Source: Actinomyces sp. oral taxon 171 str. F0337 | GTDB lineage: Bacteria > Actinomycetota > Actinomycetes > Actinomycetales > Actinomycetaceae | Assembly (NCBI RefSeq): GCF_005696555.1 | Contig: NZ_CP040005.1 | Coordinates: 2,170,001 to 2,234,000, forward strand | Direction of reading: 5' to 3' | Length of the DNA: 64,000 nucleotides | Shown: positions 19,343 to 28,086 of the stretch, one piece after another | Position numbering within the stretch: the stretch's first letter is position 1 | How the letters are laid out: every line of letters starts with the position of its first letter | The notes under the pieces: model-generated | Told to the model about the DNA's origin: nothing | The model's database searches: none | Seen by the model: the letters and a program-made list of their open reading frames with translations, nothing else | Position numbers and translations under genes: made by a program

Positions 19343-20653
19343 GTGCCTGGCGTGCGCGCGCTGATACGACCCCGGTTCCTGGTGGCTGCCGCCGTGGCGG
19401 GCGTGGCCGCGGGGCTCATCGGGATCGCGATGGCGCTGCTCCTGGAGCTCTTCGAGTCCTTGTTCTACGGCCTCACCCATGGCGGGCTCCTGGAGCGGCT
19501 GGCCGCCTCCCCACCCTGGCGGCGCATACTCGCCCCGGCCTTGGGAGGCCTTGTCGCCGGTGGCCTGTGGTGGTGGCTGCGCGCAACCGGCGAGGTGGCC
19601 GACGTGGAGTCCGCGGTGGCGGATCGCAGCGGCGAAGCGGCTCCCCGGATGGGACTGGCGCGTCCCTTCCTCGACGCTGTCACTCAGGTCCTCACGGTCG
19701 GCGCGGGCAACTCGGTGGGGCGCGAAGGCGCCCCGCGCCTGGCTGCTGGAGCGGTGGCGGCCAGGCTCACCACCCGCCTGGGGATCGGCAGGGCCGAGGG
19801 TGCGATCCTCATCGCCTCCGCCGCCGGCGCGGGGCTGGCGGCCATGTACAACGCGCCGATGGGAGGGGCGGCCTACGCCGTCGAGCTCGTCATGGTGTCC
19901 GGGATGCGACGGCGCGGAGCCCTCGTGGCAGTGCCGGTGTGCCTCATCGCCACGATCGTCTCCTGGCTGCACTCCCACGGGCGGCCCACCTTCGAGGTCG
20001 CTTCGAACGGACTGTCGTCGGGGACCGCCCTCGGCCTGGTCCTGCTCGTGCCGGTAGCCGCCGCGCTCGGCGTGGGGGCTAGGGCGCTGTGGTCGTGGAT
20101 GCTGGCGCACCGGGTGCGCACCCTCCGGTGGTTGCCAGCGGCAATCGGAGCGGCGGGGCTGGTCACCGGGCTGGTGAGTCTGTGGGTCCCAGCCGTCGTC
20201 GGCAATGGCCGTGATGCCATGGAGGTGGCCCTGGGTACTCGCGTTCCCGAGGTCTCGAGCGACGCTGCGGGGGCCGGTGTGGTCCTGCTGCTGGGCGTCG
20301 TGGTCCTCAAGCCGGTCCTCACCGGTCTCACGCTCGCAGCCGGCGCCACCGGTGGCCGGCTGGCTCCCTCGCTGGCAACGGGCGCAAGCGCCGGAACCGC
20401 CCTGGCAGTCGTGCTCCATGCTTACGGGGTGGAGGTAAGCGTGCCGGCTCTGGCGATGGCCGGTGCGGGGGCGGTGCTCGCCACCACCCAGAGGGCCCCC
20501 GTCTTCGGGATCGTCTTCACCTGGGAGCTGGCCCGCGCCGGAGCCTGGACACTGGTGGCCCTGTTGGCGGTCGTCCTGACGGCCACGCTGCTGGCCTCCC
20601 CCGCCTGGTGGCATGCAGCAGGCTCGCGTCTGAGGGCCTCGCGGGCGCGGTAG
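19343..20653 (+). CDS. ClC-family chloride channel/antiporter
   Basis: About 436 residues from GTG at 19343. The frame is open back to a GTG at 19280, which would overlap pfkA by 29 bases, and a further GTG lies at 19352; the start is unsettled. Around ten or more membrane segments are present. ClC selectivity-filter elements are GAGNSVGREGAPR (about 120-132), MYNAPMGGAAYAVE and GATGGRLAPSLATG. The proton glutamate of the GREGP motif is present, but Ala replaces the Pro that usually follows. It probably moves Cl- or another anion with H+ exchange. Possibly co-transcribed with pfkA. Confidence 0.87.
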   Translation: MPGVRALIRPRFLVAAAVAGVAAGLIGIAMALLLELFESLFYGLTHGGLLERLAASPPWRRILAPALGGLVAGGLWWWLRATGEVADVESAVADRSGEAAPRMGLARPFLDAVTQVLTVGAGNSVGREGAPRLAAGAVAARLTTRLGIGRAEGAILIASAAGAGLAAMYNAPMGGAAYAVELVMVSGMRRRGALVAVPVCLIATIVSWLHSHGRPTFEVASNGLSSGTALGLVLLVPVAAALGVGARALWSWMLAHRVRTLRWLPAAIGAAGLVTGLVSLWVPAVVGNGRDAMEVALGTRVPEVSSDAAGAGVVLLLGVVVLKPVLTGLTLAAGATGGRLAPSLATGASAGTALAVVLHAYGVEVSVPALAMAGAGAVLATTQRAPVFGIVFTWELARAGAWTLVALLAVVLTATLLASPAWWHAAGSRLRASRAR

Positions 20654-20702
20654 ATGAGCTCTCCTGCGACGTGTCAGGGCCATTCATCCTACCGAGCGAA
20701 CG

Positions 20703-20708
20703 TATACT
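20703..20708 (+). promoter_or_regulatory. Possible -10 element upstream of the CPBP protease gene
   Basis: TATACT lies 45 bases before the ATG at 20754. No convincing -35 hexamer is visible at the usual distance, so this is tentative. Confidence 0.3.
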
Positions 20709-20753
20709 CCTGCGCGGATCGCAGCCAGCAGGCATGTCTCAATCGGAATCACT

Positions 20754-21617
20754 ATGGATCGTCACTATGACGTCGCACCGCCTCGTCACGCGTTACGGCC
20801 CTCCGCGGCCGACGCCTACACCTTCGAGACCGGACGGCCCGCTGTCTCCGAAGGCGTCGCCCTGACCGCGGTCGCCATGCTGGCCGGCGCTCCGGCATTG
20901 GGTACTGCCCTGGCAATCCGTCAGGGGCAGTGGTTCCTCATGCTCGTCCTCCTTCACGTGGGCGGGCTCGCCCTGTGGTTCGGGCTATCGGGCCGCGGTT
21001 GGTGCGACCTGCTGACCGGTGGAGGCATTCGCAGCAGAACCGTCCTGTTCACCACCGGCGCCCTGGGCGGAGTCGCCTTCGGCGGTCTGCACACCTGGAT
21101 GGGGCCGACGGGCACCGGCCCGCTGTGGAAGCCGGAGATCACCGCATCCACGGTGCTTCACGCCCTGGTCTTCGCCCTGACCGTCGGCATCGCCTACAAC
21201 GCGATCCCCGAGGAGATCACGCTGAGACGCACCCTGTTCTCGCCGGTACACGAGCGTCTTGGGGCAACGGCTGCTGTGCTGATGACGACGGTCTCCTTCA
21301 CCGCCCTGCATCTTCCGACCTGGCTGACCTCCGACACCAGTCTCAAGGGCTACGCCTGGCAGATTCTGCACAAGGTGCTCTTCGGGCTGCTCGCCGGCTG
21401 GTCGGTGGTCCGGCTGCGTTCGATGTTCTTCGCCCTGGGCCTGCATATCAGCGGAAACGCCCTGGGCCTGTTCATCGGCCAGCTCCAGAGCGAGAACCTG
21501 CCCGACTTCGAGATCTCGTGGCTCAATGCGACGATCCTGCTCGCCGGCGCGGCCGTGGTCGCCGGTCTCATCCTCCTCCTGGGCCGACGTAGAAGAGTGC
21601 CATCACCAGTCTTCTAA
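20754..21617 (+). CDS. CPBP-family intramembrane glutamic endopeptidase
   Basis: 287 residues, about seven membrane segments. The three CPBP (CAAX protease / bacteriocin-processing) motifs are all present: PEEITLRRTLF (E-E-x-x-x-R), SFTALHLP (F-x-x-x-H) and LGLHISGNALG (H-x-x-x-N), so it is predicted to be active. Members process prenylated or membrane peptides, give bacteriocin immunity or act as anti-phage factors; no bacteriocin gene is adjacent. Its last four bases overlap the convergent ribbon-helix-helix gene. Confidence 0.88.
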   Translation: MDRHYDVAPPRHALRPSAADAYTFETGRPAVSEGVALTAVAMLAGAPALGTALAIRQGQWFLMLVLLHVGGLALWFGLSGRGWCDLLTGGGIRSRTVLFTTGALGGVAFGGLHTWMGPTGTGPLWKPEITASTVLHALVFALTVGIAYNAIPEEITLRRTLFSPVHERLGATAAVLMTTVSFTALHLPTWLTSDTSLKGYAWQILHKVLFGLLAGWSVVRLRSMFFALGLHISGNALGLFIGQLQSENLPDFEISWLNATILLAGAAVVAGLILLLGRRRRVPSPVF

Positions 21618-21883
21618 CCAGCGAGAAGGGCATCATCAATGGCTTGGCGAAGAAACTCCGACCGGCTCTTTCCGTTACGCTCAGCATGCGCATCGATGGC
21701 CTGTAAACGCGAAGCAGGTATGCGGAAAGAAACAGTCCTCATCTCTTCCTCGTACAGACGAGGACGACCCTGCACTACAGGACCAAGTCGCCCCTTCCAG
21801 TCACCTGACTCGTAGTCGGCAGCCAAGGAATCAAGCTGCTCATCAGTCACCCCGAAGGCGGCGTTCATCTGATCGCGGTTCAT
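21614..21883 (-). CDS. Ribbon-helix-helix protein, antitoxin-like
   Basis: 89 residues with an excellent AGGAGG before ATG at 21883. The C-terminal part, from RTVSFRIPASRLQAID to GKSRSEFLRQAIDDAL, is a CopG/Arc-type ribbon-helix-helix DNA-binding domain. The N-terminal 45 residues (MNRDQMNAAFGVTDEQL, DYESGDWKG) resemble the leader of chromosomal type II antitoxins. No toxin gene adjoins it: upstream is the GH13 glucosidase (13-base gap) and downstream the convergent CPBP gene. It may be an orphan antitoxin or a local regulator. Confidence 0.75.
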   Translation of the reverse strand: MNRDQMNAAFGVTDEQLDSLAADYESGDWKGRLGPVVQGRPRLYEEEMRTVSFRIPASRLQAIDAHAERNGKSRSEFLRQAIDDALLAG

Positions 21884-21896
21884 GATCTCCTCCTGC

Positions 21897-23759
21897 TCAT
21901 CGGCGCAGCAGGAGCGAGTCCCAGCCCGGTAGCACCTCCGGCAGGCCTGCGTGTCCGGAGCCGGGCTGGACGTCCGGGTCGCCGGCGCGCAGGACCTGCT
22001 CGGCACCGCTCCACTCCCCCGGCTCCAGGCCCTCGGCCGCGAGCGTGACCAGCAGACCGCCTTCACCGACCAGGGGCAGGTCCTCGCGGGCGCACTGGGC
22101 GATGAGCAGGAGATGCTCGACGCCACTGCCCTCCGTCTCGGGGGCGCGCCACTGGCGCAGGATGACCCAGGCGGTGGGGTGGTCGGCCGCCAGGAGCCGG
22201 AAGGTCCCCAGGGCGAAGGCGTCGTCGTCGTGCCGCAGGGCGATGAGGTGGCGGTAGTGCTCGAAGACGCTGCCGGGTACTCCCACCTGGGCGGCGGCGT
22301 TGACGGTGCCGTGGTCGGGGGCCAGGGCGATCCAGGGCTCGCCGGTGGTGAACCCGGCCTTCTCGCTGCTGTCCCAGTGGACGGGGGTGCGGGCGTTGTC
22401 CCGGGAGACGGGGGCGATACCGGCCAGGACAGCGGCCGGGTCGTCGCCGGCGTGCACGCGCTCGTGGAAGTGATTGACGGACTCCAGGTCCCGGTAGTCC
22501 TCGATGCCACGGAAGACCGTGTTGGCCATGCCGAGCTCCTCGCCCTGGTAGATGTAGGGGGTGCCGCGGTGGGTGTGGAGGATCGTGGCGAGGGTCTTGG
22601 CCGAGCGGACGCGCCAGGCGGGGTCGTCGTCGCCGAAGCGGGAGACGGCGCGGGGCTGGTCGTGGTTGTCCCAGTAGGTGGAGTTCCAGCCCTTCTCCTG
22701 GCTCACGGCGCCGGATGGATCGGTGGCGGGGGCGAGGGCGGCCTGCCAGTGGGCCAGGTTCTGCTTGAGGGTGACGAGGTCGAGGGGTTGTGGGTCGAAC
22801 TTGCCTCCGGGTCCGTCGGTGAGGCTGACGTGCTCGAACTGGAAGACCATGTCGAGCTCGCCTCGGGCCGGGTCGGTGTAGAGGGCGGCCTCGCTTCGCG
22901 TGGCCCCGGGCATCTCGCCAACGGTGAGGACGTGTCCGGGCCGCGGCGCGAGGACCTGCTGGTTCATCTCGTGGAGGAACTCGTGGATGCGGGGGCCGTT
23001 GGCGACGGCGGCGAAGGCGTCGCCGTAGAGGTCGCCCTCGCCCTGGGGCGCGTCGGTGAGCGGGTAGGTCTTGGAGATGAGGTTGATGACGTCCATGCGG
23101 AAGCCGTCGACGCCGCGGTCCAGCCACCAGGTCATCATCTCGTGGATGGCGCGGCGCATCTGCGGGTTCTCCCAGTTGAGGTCAGGCTGCTTGGGTGAGA
23201 AGAGGTGCAGGTAGAACTCCTGGGTGCCCTCGTCCCAGGCCCAGGCCGGTCCGGAGAAGGCCGAGCCCCAGTTGGTGGGTTCGGTGCCCGGCTGCCCGGG
23301 GGCGAGCCCGTCGACCTGCCTGGCGGGACGCCAGATGTACCAGTCTCGCTTGGGGTTGTCCGTCGAGGAGCGGCTGGCGGTGAACCAGGGGTGCTCGTCG
23401 CTGGTGTGGTTGACGACGAGGTCCATGACAAGTCGCATGCCGCGGGTGTGCAGTCCCTCGATGAGGGCGTCGAGGTCGGCCAGGGATCCGAAGAGGGGGT
23501 CGATGTCCTGATAGTCGGAGATGTCGTAGCCGTTGTCGTCCTGAGGGGAGCGGTAGACGGGGCTGAGCCACACGACGTCGACCCCGAGCTCGTCGAGGTG
23601 GTCCAGGCGGCTGGTCAGGCCGGGGACGTCGCCGATCCCGTCGCCGTCGGAGTCGGCGAAGGAGCGGGGGTAGACCTGGTAGACGACGGCGTGGCGCCAC
23701 CAATCCGGATCGTCGCCGACGTGGTGGGCGGAGACGACCAGGGGTGCGGGAGAGGTCAT
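21897..23759 (-). CDS. GH13 alpha-glucosidase (oligo-1,6-glucosidase type)
   Basis: 620 residues from ATG at 23759, with AGGAAGG about nine bases upstream. The start WWRHAVVYQVYPRSFADSDGDG is typical of GH13 subfamilies 23/30. Conserved regions are DLVVNHTS, DGFRMDVINL with the nucleophile Asp (about 220), TVGEMPG with the acid/base Glu (about 279) and WDNHDQPR (about 367). It hydrolyses terminal alpha-1,4 or alpha-1,6 glucose from malto- or isomalto-oligosaccharides. No signal peptide, so cytoplasmic. It is divergent from a GH31 gene with 168 bases between them, suggesting shared control. Confidence 0.94.
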   Translation of the reverse strand: MTSPAPLVVSAHHVGDDPDWWRHAVVYQVYPRSFADSDGDGIGDVPGLTSRLDHLDELGVDVVWLSPVYRSPQDDNGYDISDYQDIDPLFGSLADLDALIEGLHTRGMRLVMDLVVNHTSDEHPWFTASRSSTDNPKRDWYIWRPARQVDGLAPGQPGTEPTNWGSAFSGPAWAWDEGTQEFYLHLFSPKQPDLNWENPQMRRAIHEMMTWWLDRGVDGFRMDVINLISKTYPLTDAPQGEGDLYGDAFAAVANGPRIHEFLHEMNQQVLAPRPGHVLTVGEMPGATRSEAALYTDPARGELDMVFQFEHVSLTDGPGGKFDPQPLDLVTLKQNLAHWQAALAPATDPSGAVSQEKGWNSTYWDNHDQPRAVSRFGDDDPAWRVRSAKTLATILHTHRGTPYIYQGEELGMANTVFRGIEDYRDLESVNHFHERVHAGDDPAAVLAGIAPVSRDNARTPVHWDSSEKAGFTTGEPWIALAPDHGTVNAAAQVGVPGSVFEHYRHLIALRHDDDAFALGTFRLLAADHPTAWVILRQWRAPETEGSGVEHLLLIAQCAREDLPLVGEGGLLVTLAAEGLEPGEWSGAEQVLRAGDPDVQPGSGHAGLPEVLPGWDSLLLRR

Positions 23760-23927
23760 GGGCGATTTCCTTCCTACCGGCCGGGGAAGATCCGAGGGAA
23801 ATCCAGGAGAAGCAGGGTCGGACAGGGTGCTTGAGGGCCTGCCCCTGCTGCACCGCCAAGGACTGACGGAGCCTCGAGGATCGGTACCGATTGTGTCAGA
23901 ACACTCCTGGGACCAGGGCCGATTAAG
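23760..23927. promoter_or_regulatory. Shared intergenic region of the divergent GH13 and GH31 genes
   Basis: This 168-base gap must carry both promoters. It includes the GH13 ribosome binding site near 23768-23775. I found no convincing symmetric operator by eye. Confidence 0.4.
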
Positions 23928-26534
23928 ATGAGTTCTCGCGCCTTGGCCAGGGCGCTGCCTCTCCCGCCGCTCCCTGCGACGACTCCTGCTTTGAAAGGCC
24001 GACCGTTGGTTTCTCCTCTCCGCGATGCCCCTGACACTCCGCGTCCAGCCGCCGCCCGCCCTGAGGCGGTCATTGCCGGGACCTCGTCGGAGGAGTCCCG
24101 CTACCGGTTCACGGTGCTCACCTCTCGGCTCATCCGCATGGAGCACTCCCCCACGGGCGTCTTCACCGACGCCGCCACCCAGCTGGTCGTCAGCCGCGAC
24201 CTGGGTGAGACGCCGTCGTTCCGGGTGGTGCATGGTCAGGACCGTCTGGAGATCATCACCGAGCACCTGCACCTGACCCACGTGCCCTCCCTGGGCTTCT
24301 CCCCGTCCGGGCTCAGCGTCAGGCTGCGCTCGACGGCACTCCACGCCCACGGCGGCACCTGGCACCACGGCGACGTGTGGGATCCGGACGAGACCTTCCC
24401 GACGAACCTGGGCGGCACCACCCGCACCCTGGATGAGGCCGACGGCGCCGTCGCCCTCGGTCCGGGTCTGCTGAGCCTCAACGGCATCACCGCCCTGGAC
24501 GACTCGGCCTCGCTGCTGCTCACCCAGGACGAGTGGGTCCAGCCCCGTGAACCCGGCAACCGCCTGGCCGACGGGGCGCAGGACCTCTATGTCTTCGGCT
24601 ACGGCCAGGACTACCAGGAGGCTCTGCGGGACTTCTTCCGCCTCACCGGGCCGAGCCCCCTCATCCCGCGGGCGCTGCTGGGCAACTGGTGGAGCCGCTA
24701 CCACCCCTACAGCGACCAGGAGTACCTGGCGCTCATGGACCGCTTCGCCGCCGAGGAGCTGCCCTTCTCCGTGGCCGTCATCGACATGGACTGGCACGTC
24801 ACCGACATCGACCCGGCGATCGGCACGGGCTGGACCGGCTACACCTGGAACCGGGAGCTGTTCCCCGACCCGGCGGCGTTCCTGGCCCGCCTGCACGAGC
24901 GGGGCATGCTCACCACGCTCAACGTGCACCCGGCCCAGGGGGTGCGGCGCCATGAGGGAGCCTACGAGGAGGTCTGCGCCGACCTGGGCCTGGATGCGAG
25001 CACCGGGGAGGACGTGCCCTTCAACATCGCCGACCGTGACTTCGTGGGCTCCTACCTCTCGCGCCTCCACCGTCCCCTGGAGGACGAGGGCGTGGACTTC
25101 TGGTGGCTGGACTGGCAGCAGGGCGGCTCCACGACGGTCCCCGGCCTGGACCCGCTGTGGATGCTCAACCACGTCCACTACCTCGACTCGGGCCGCGAGC
25201 GCCCGACGGCCGGCGGAGGCGTGGAGCGTCGCCGCCCAGTGACCTTCTCGCGCTTCGCCGACGCCTCGAGCCACCGCACCCCGGTGGGCTTCTCCGGGGA
25301 CACGATCATCAGCTGGGACTCTCTGCGCTTTCAGCCCCGGTTCACGGCCACGGCCGCCAACATCGGCTACTTCTGGTGGTCCAACGACATCGGCGGGCAC
25401 ATGATGGGCGGCAGCGACGACGCGATGGCAGCCCGCTGGTTCCAGCTGGGCTGCTTCTCCCCCATCAACCGCCTGCACTCGTCGAACTCGGGCTTCACCT
25501 CCAAGGAGCCCTGGCGCTACTCGCGTGACGCCCGCGCCACGATGGAGGCGTACCTGCGGCTGCGTCACCGACTGGTGCCCTACCTGTACACGTGGGCGCG
25601 CCGCTCGGTGGGTGAGGGCATCGGGCCGGTGCGCCCGGTCTACCACGACCACCCGCGCGAGCTGGCCGCCTACGAGCACCAGGGCAGCTTCTGCTTTGGG
25701 GACCTGCTGGTGGTGCCCTTCACCTCCCGGCTCGATGAGGCCACCGGCCTGGGTCGGGAGCTGACCTGGCTGCCCGACGGCGTCTGGTACGACCTGCCCA
25801 CGGGGCGCCGCTATGAGGCCACGACCGGCGGGCGCGGGCGCATGCTGAGCCTGTCGCGCCCCCTGGACCGGATCGGGGTGCTGGCCCGGGCGGGCTCAGT
25901 GATCCCCCTGGCCGGGAACCTGACGGAGGCGGCCGGGGACAATCCGCGCGAGCTGGAGATCGTCGTCGTGCCCGGTGGCTCGGGGAGCTTCACCCTGGAG
26001 GAGGACGACGGCTCGGCCCAGCCCGGGGAGGACCGCATCGCCCGCACCCACATGGCGCTGACCTGGCCGGAGGCCGAGGACGGCGCCGACGTGGTGCTGC
26101 GCATCCGCCTGGAGGGGGCGGCCGAGGTCGTGCCGGCCTCGCGACTGGTGACGGTGCGGCTTCTGGCCGGCCAGGTGGCCGGCGCCTGGCTGGGGGTGGG
26201 TGAGCGTGCGCGCCGGCTGGCCACCGAGGAGGTCAGTGGGGACGGCTTCACCCTGGGGGCCGGGACGCTGGTGCACCTGGAGGAGCTGAGCCGCCAGGAG
26301 CTCATCGACGGCGTCCAGCTGGTCCTTCGCGGCACCGAGCACTCCCCTGCCGACTGGCGGGCCGAGGTCCACGCGATCCTGGATGCCGCGCGGGTGGAGT
26401 ACCTGGCCAAGGACCTGGCCTGGGACGCGGTGCAGCGGGGTCTGAGCGGAACCGCCCTGCTGGGTGAGCTCGAGGCCCTGGGCCTTCCGGAGACGCTGCG
26501 GGCGGCCGTGGCCGAGGTGCTCCCCCACTCCTGA
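23928..26534 (+). CDS. GH31-family alpha-glucosidase
   Basis: 868 residues from ATG 23928; a TTG at 24006 with GAAAGG upstream is an alternative start. An N-terminal beta domain (about 50-250) precedes the (beta/alpha)8 barrel: LLGNWWSRYHPYSDQEY, VAVIDMDWHVTDID, then VDFWWLDWQQGG with the nucleophile Asp, and FWWSNDIGGHMMG. A C-terminal beta-rich part and a roughly 100-residue extra tail (about 765-868) follow. GH31 enzymes release alpha-linked glucose or xylose. WLDW in place of the usual W-x-D-x-N/G-E suggests a less common subgroup. No secretion signal is visible. Confidence 0.9.
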   Translation: MSSRALARALPLPPLPATTPALKGRPLVSPLRDAPDTPRPAAARPEAVIAGTSSEESRYRFTVLTSRLIRMEHSPTGVFTDAATQLVVSRDLGETPSFRVVHGQDRLEIITEHLHLTHVPSLGFSPSGLSVRLRSTALHAHGGTWHHGDVWDPDETFPTNLGGTTRTLDEADGAVALGPGLLSLNGITALDDSASLLLTQDEWVQPREPGNRLADGAQDLYVFGYGQDYQEALRDFFRLTGPSPLIPRALLGNWWSRYHPYSDQEYLALMDRFAAEELPFSVAVIDMDWHVTDIDPAIGTGWTGYTWNRELFPDPAAFLARLHERGMLTTLNVHPAQGVRRHEGAYEEVCADLGLDASTGEDVPFNIADRDFVGSYLSRLHRPLEDEGVDFWWLDWQQGGSTTVPGLDPLWMLNHVHYLDSGRERPTAGGGVERRRPVTFSRFADASSHRTPVGFSGDTIISWDSLRFQPRFTATAANIGYFWWSNDIGGHMMGGSDDAMAARWFQLGCFSPINRLHSSNSGFTSKEPWRYSRDARATMEAYLRLRHRLVPYLYTWARRSVGEGIGPVRPVYHDHPRELAAYEHQGSFCFGDLLVVPFTSRLDEATGLGRELTWLPDGVWYDLPTGRRYEATTGGRGRMLSLSRPLDRIGVLARAGSVIPLAGNLTEAAGDNPRELEIVVVPGGSGSFTLEEDDGSAQPGEDRIARTHMALTWPEAEDGADVVLRIRLEGAAEVVPASRLVTVRLLAGQVAGAWLGVGERARRLATEEVSGDGFTLGAGTLVHLEELSRQELIDGVQLVLRGTEHSPADWRAEVHAILDAARVEYLAKDLAWDAVQRGLSGTALLGELEALGLPETLRAAVAEVLPHS

Positions 26535-26613
26535 ACAGGCTCCGAGCACCGGATCCGGCGGGTCGGCTCGAACGGACCGACGGGCGCATCGGGCCGCCGC
26601 TAGGCTGCTGGGT

Positions 26614-27279
26614 ATGAGTGAGAGTCCCGCCCCGCGCTTCCCGGAGGCCGAGCCCTACTTCGTGGGCGACAAGCGCACCAACCGCGAGCGCATGCTCGCC
26701 GGTGACTGGTACGTCGCCGACGACCCGGACAACGCCAGGATCGCCGCCCACGCCCGCAAGATGCTCCACCGCTTCGAGCGGGCCTTCGCCGAGGGCGAGG
26801 AGGACTGCTGGGACCTGCTGCGCTCAGCGATCCCGGGGCTGGGCGACCAGGCTCGTCTGCTGCCGCCGGTGCGCGTGGACTACGGGGACAACATCACCGT
26901 GGGTGAGGGGACCTTCGTCAACTACGGGCTCGTGGCCCTCGACGTCGCCCGGATCAGTATCGGTGCGCACTGCCAGATCGGTCCGAACGTCCAGCTGCTC
27001 ACGCCGGTCCACCCCCTGGAGCCGACGCCGCGCGCCTGCTCCCTGGAGGCGGCCGACCCCATCACGATCGGGGACAACGTGTGGCTGGGCGGCGGGGTCA
27101 TTGTCTGCCCCGGCGTGACCATCGGGGACAACTGCGTCATCGGCGCGGGCTCAGTGGTCACCAAGGACGTTCCCGCAGGCAGCCTGGCGGTGGGCAACCC
27201 GGCCCGGGTCCTACGTCAGCTCGATGACTCCACCTTCGGCCCCCGCCACCAGCACCTGCCTGAGGAGACGCCGCAATGA
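26614..27279 (+). CDS. Maltose O-acetyltransferase-like left-handed beta-helix enzyme
   Basis: 221 residues. An N-terminal Mac-type domain (RERMLAGDWYVADDPD) is followed by hexapeptide repeats (ISIGAHCQIGPNV, ITIGDNVWLGGG, VTIGDNCVIGAGSVVTKDVPA). TPVHP holds the catalytic His. It should acetylate maltose, glucose or galactosides from acetyl-CoA, possibly to detoxify excess sugars, which fits the flanking alpha-glucosidases. It ends with a four-base ATGA overlap into the nitroreductase gene. Confidence 0.9.
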   Translation: MSESPAPRFPEAEPYFVGDKRTNRERMLAGDWYVADDPDNARIAAHARKMLHRFERAFAEGEEDCWDLLRSAIPGLGDQARLLPPVRVDYGDNITVGEGTFVNYGLVALDVARISIGAHCQIGPNVQLLTPVHPLEPTPRACSLEAADPITIGDNVWLGGGVIVCPGVTIGDNCVIGAGSVVTKDVPAGSLAVGNPARVLRQLDDSTFGPRHQHLPEETPQ

Positions 27280-27995
27280 ACCCTGAAGCCTTCTCCGACC
27301 TGGCCGCTTCCCGGCACTCCGTGCGGGACTTCCGGGCCGATCCTGTACCGCCTGAGGTCATTGAGGAGATCCTGGAGGATGCGCGCCAGGCACCGAGCTG
27401 GTCGAACACGCGCCCCTTCATGGTGGCCCTGGCCACCGGTGAGCAGGCGGACCGCCTGCGCGCGGCCTACGTCAAGGAGTTCGATGCCACCCTCCCCGTC
27501 CAGCACAAGGAGCGGGGGGCGATGGCCCGTCTGGCCTTGAGCGGCAAGGCTCCCGACGGCGACTACTCGACCTGGGCGCCCTACCCCGCGGACCTGCTGC
27601 CCCACTCCCAGGCGGTCGGTGGCCGGCTGTACGCGCACATGGGCATCGCCCGCAAGGACCGTGAGGCCCGTGACGCGGCCGCCCGCCGCAACTGTGAGGC
27701 CTTCGGCGCCCCGGTCATCGGTTTCGTCCTGGTCCACCAGGGCCTCATGCCCTTCGCCGCGCTCGACGCCGGGATCATGCTGCAGACCCTGTTCCTGTCC
27801 GCCAAGGCCCACGGCGTCGACTCCTGCCCCCTGGGGGTCCTGGCCACCTGGCGCCGCCCCTTCGACGCTGAGTTCGAGGCGCCGTCGGACTACCGTCTCA
27901 TCACGGGCTTCGCTTTGGGTTACGCCTCCGGCGCCCCTGTCAACGACTTCCGGGCCGAGCGGCGCCCCGTGCGCCTGGTGCCCGCCCGCTCCTGA
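27276..27995 (+). CDS. Nitroreductase-family FMN oxidoreductase
   Basis: 239 residues. The N-terminal SRHSVRDFRADPVPPEVIEEIL and APSWSNTRPF are the FMN-binding start of the nitroreductase fold; DAGIMLQTLFLSAKAHGVDSCPLG is the dimer/FMN helix region. Enzymes of this group use NAD(P)H to reduce nitroaromatics, quinones or flavins; the natural substrate is unknown. It is translationally coupled to the acetyltransferase. Confidence 0.88.
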   Translation: MNPEAFSDLAASRHSVRDFRADPVPPEVIEEILEDARQAPSWSNTRPFMVALATGEQADRLRAAYVKEFDATLPVQHKERGAMARLALSGKAPDGDYSTWAPYPADLLPHSQAVGGRLYAHMGIARKDREARDAAARRNCEAFGAPVIGFVLVHQGLMPFAALDAGIMLQTLFLSAKAHGVDSCPLGVLATWRRPFDAEFEAPSDYRLITGFALGYASGAPVNDFRAERRPVRLVPARS

Positions 27996-28086
27996 CTCGG
28001 TCGTGACTCGGGCGACTACCGAAGTATCTGGAGTATCTGGGGCTGTCAGGCGCGATCCCGCGGAAGGTGAAGCAAGAGCAGAACCG

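Noticed and set aside
21897..25679. A 1260-codon minus-strand frame extending the GH13 enzyme through the GH31 locus
   Set aside because: The added part is antisense to the GH31 gene, has no family similarity and lacks a ribosome binding site; the GH13 fold starts at 23759.
28022..28045. Tandem GTATCTGG units
   Set aside because: Only two short copies between the nitroreductase and pcrA genes; too little to be a functional repeat.
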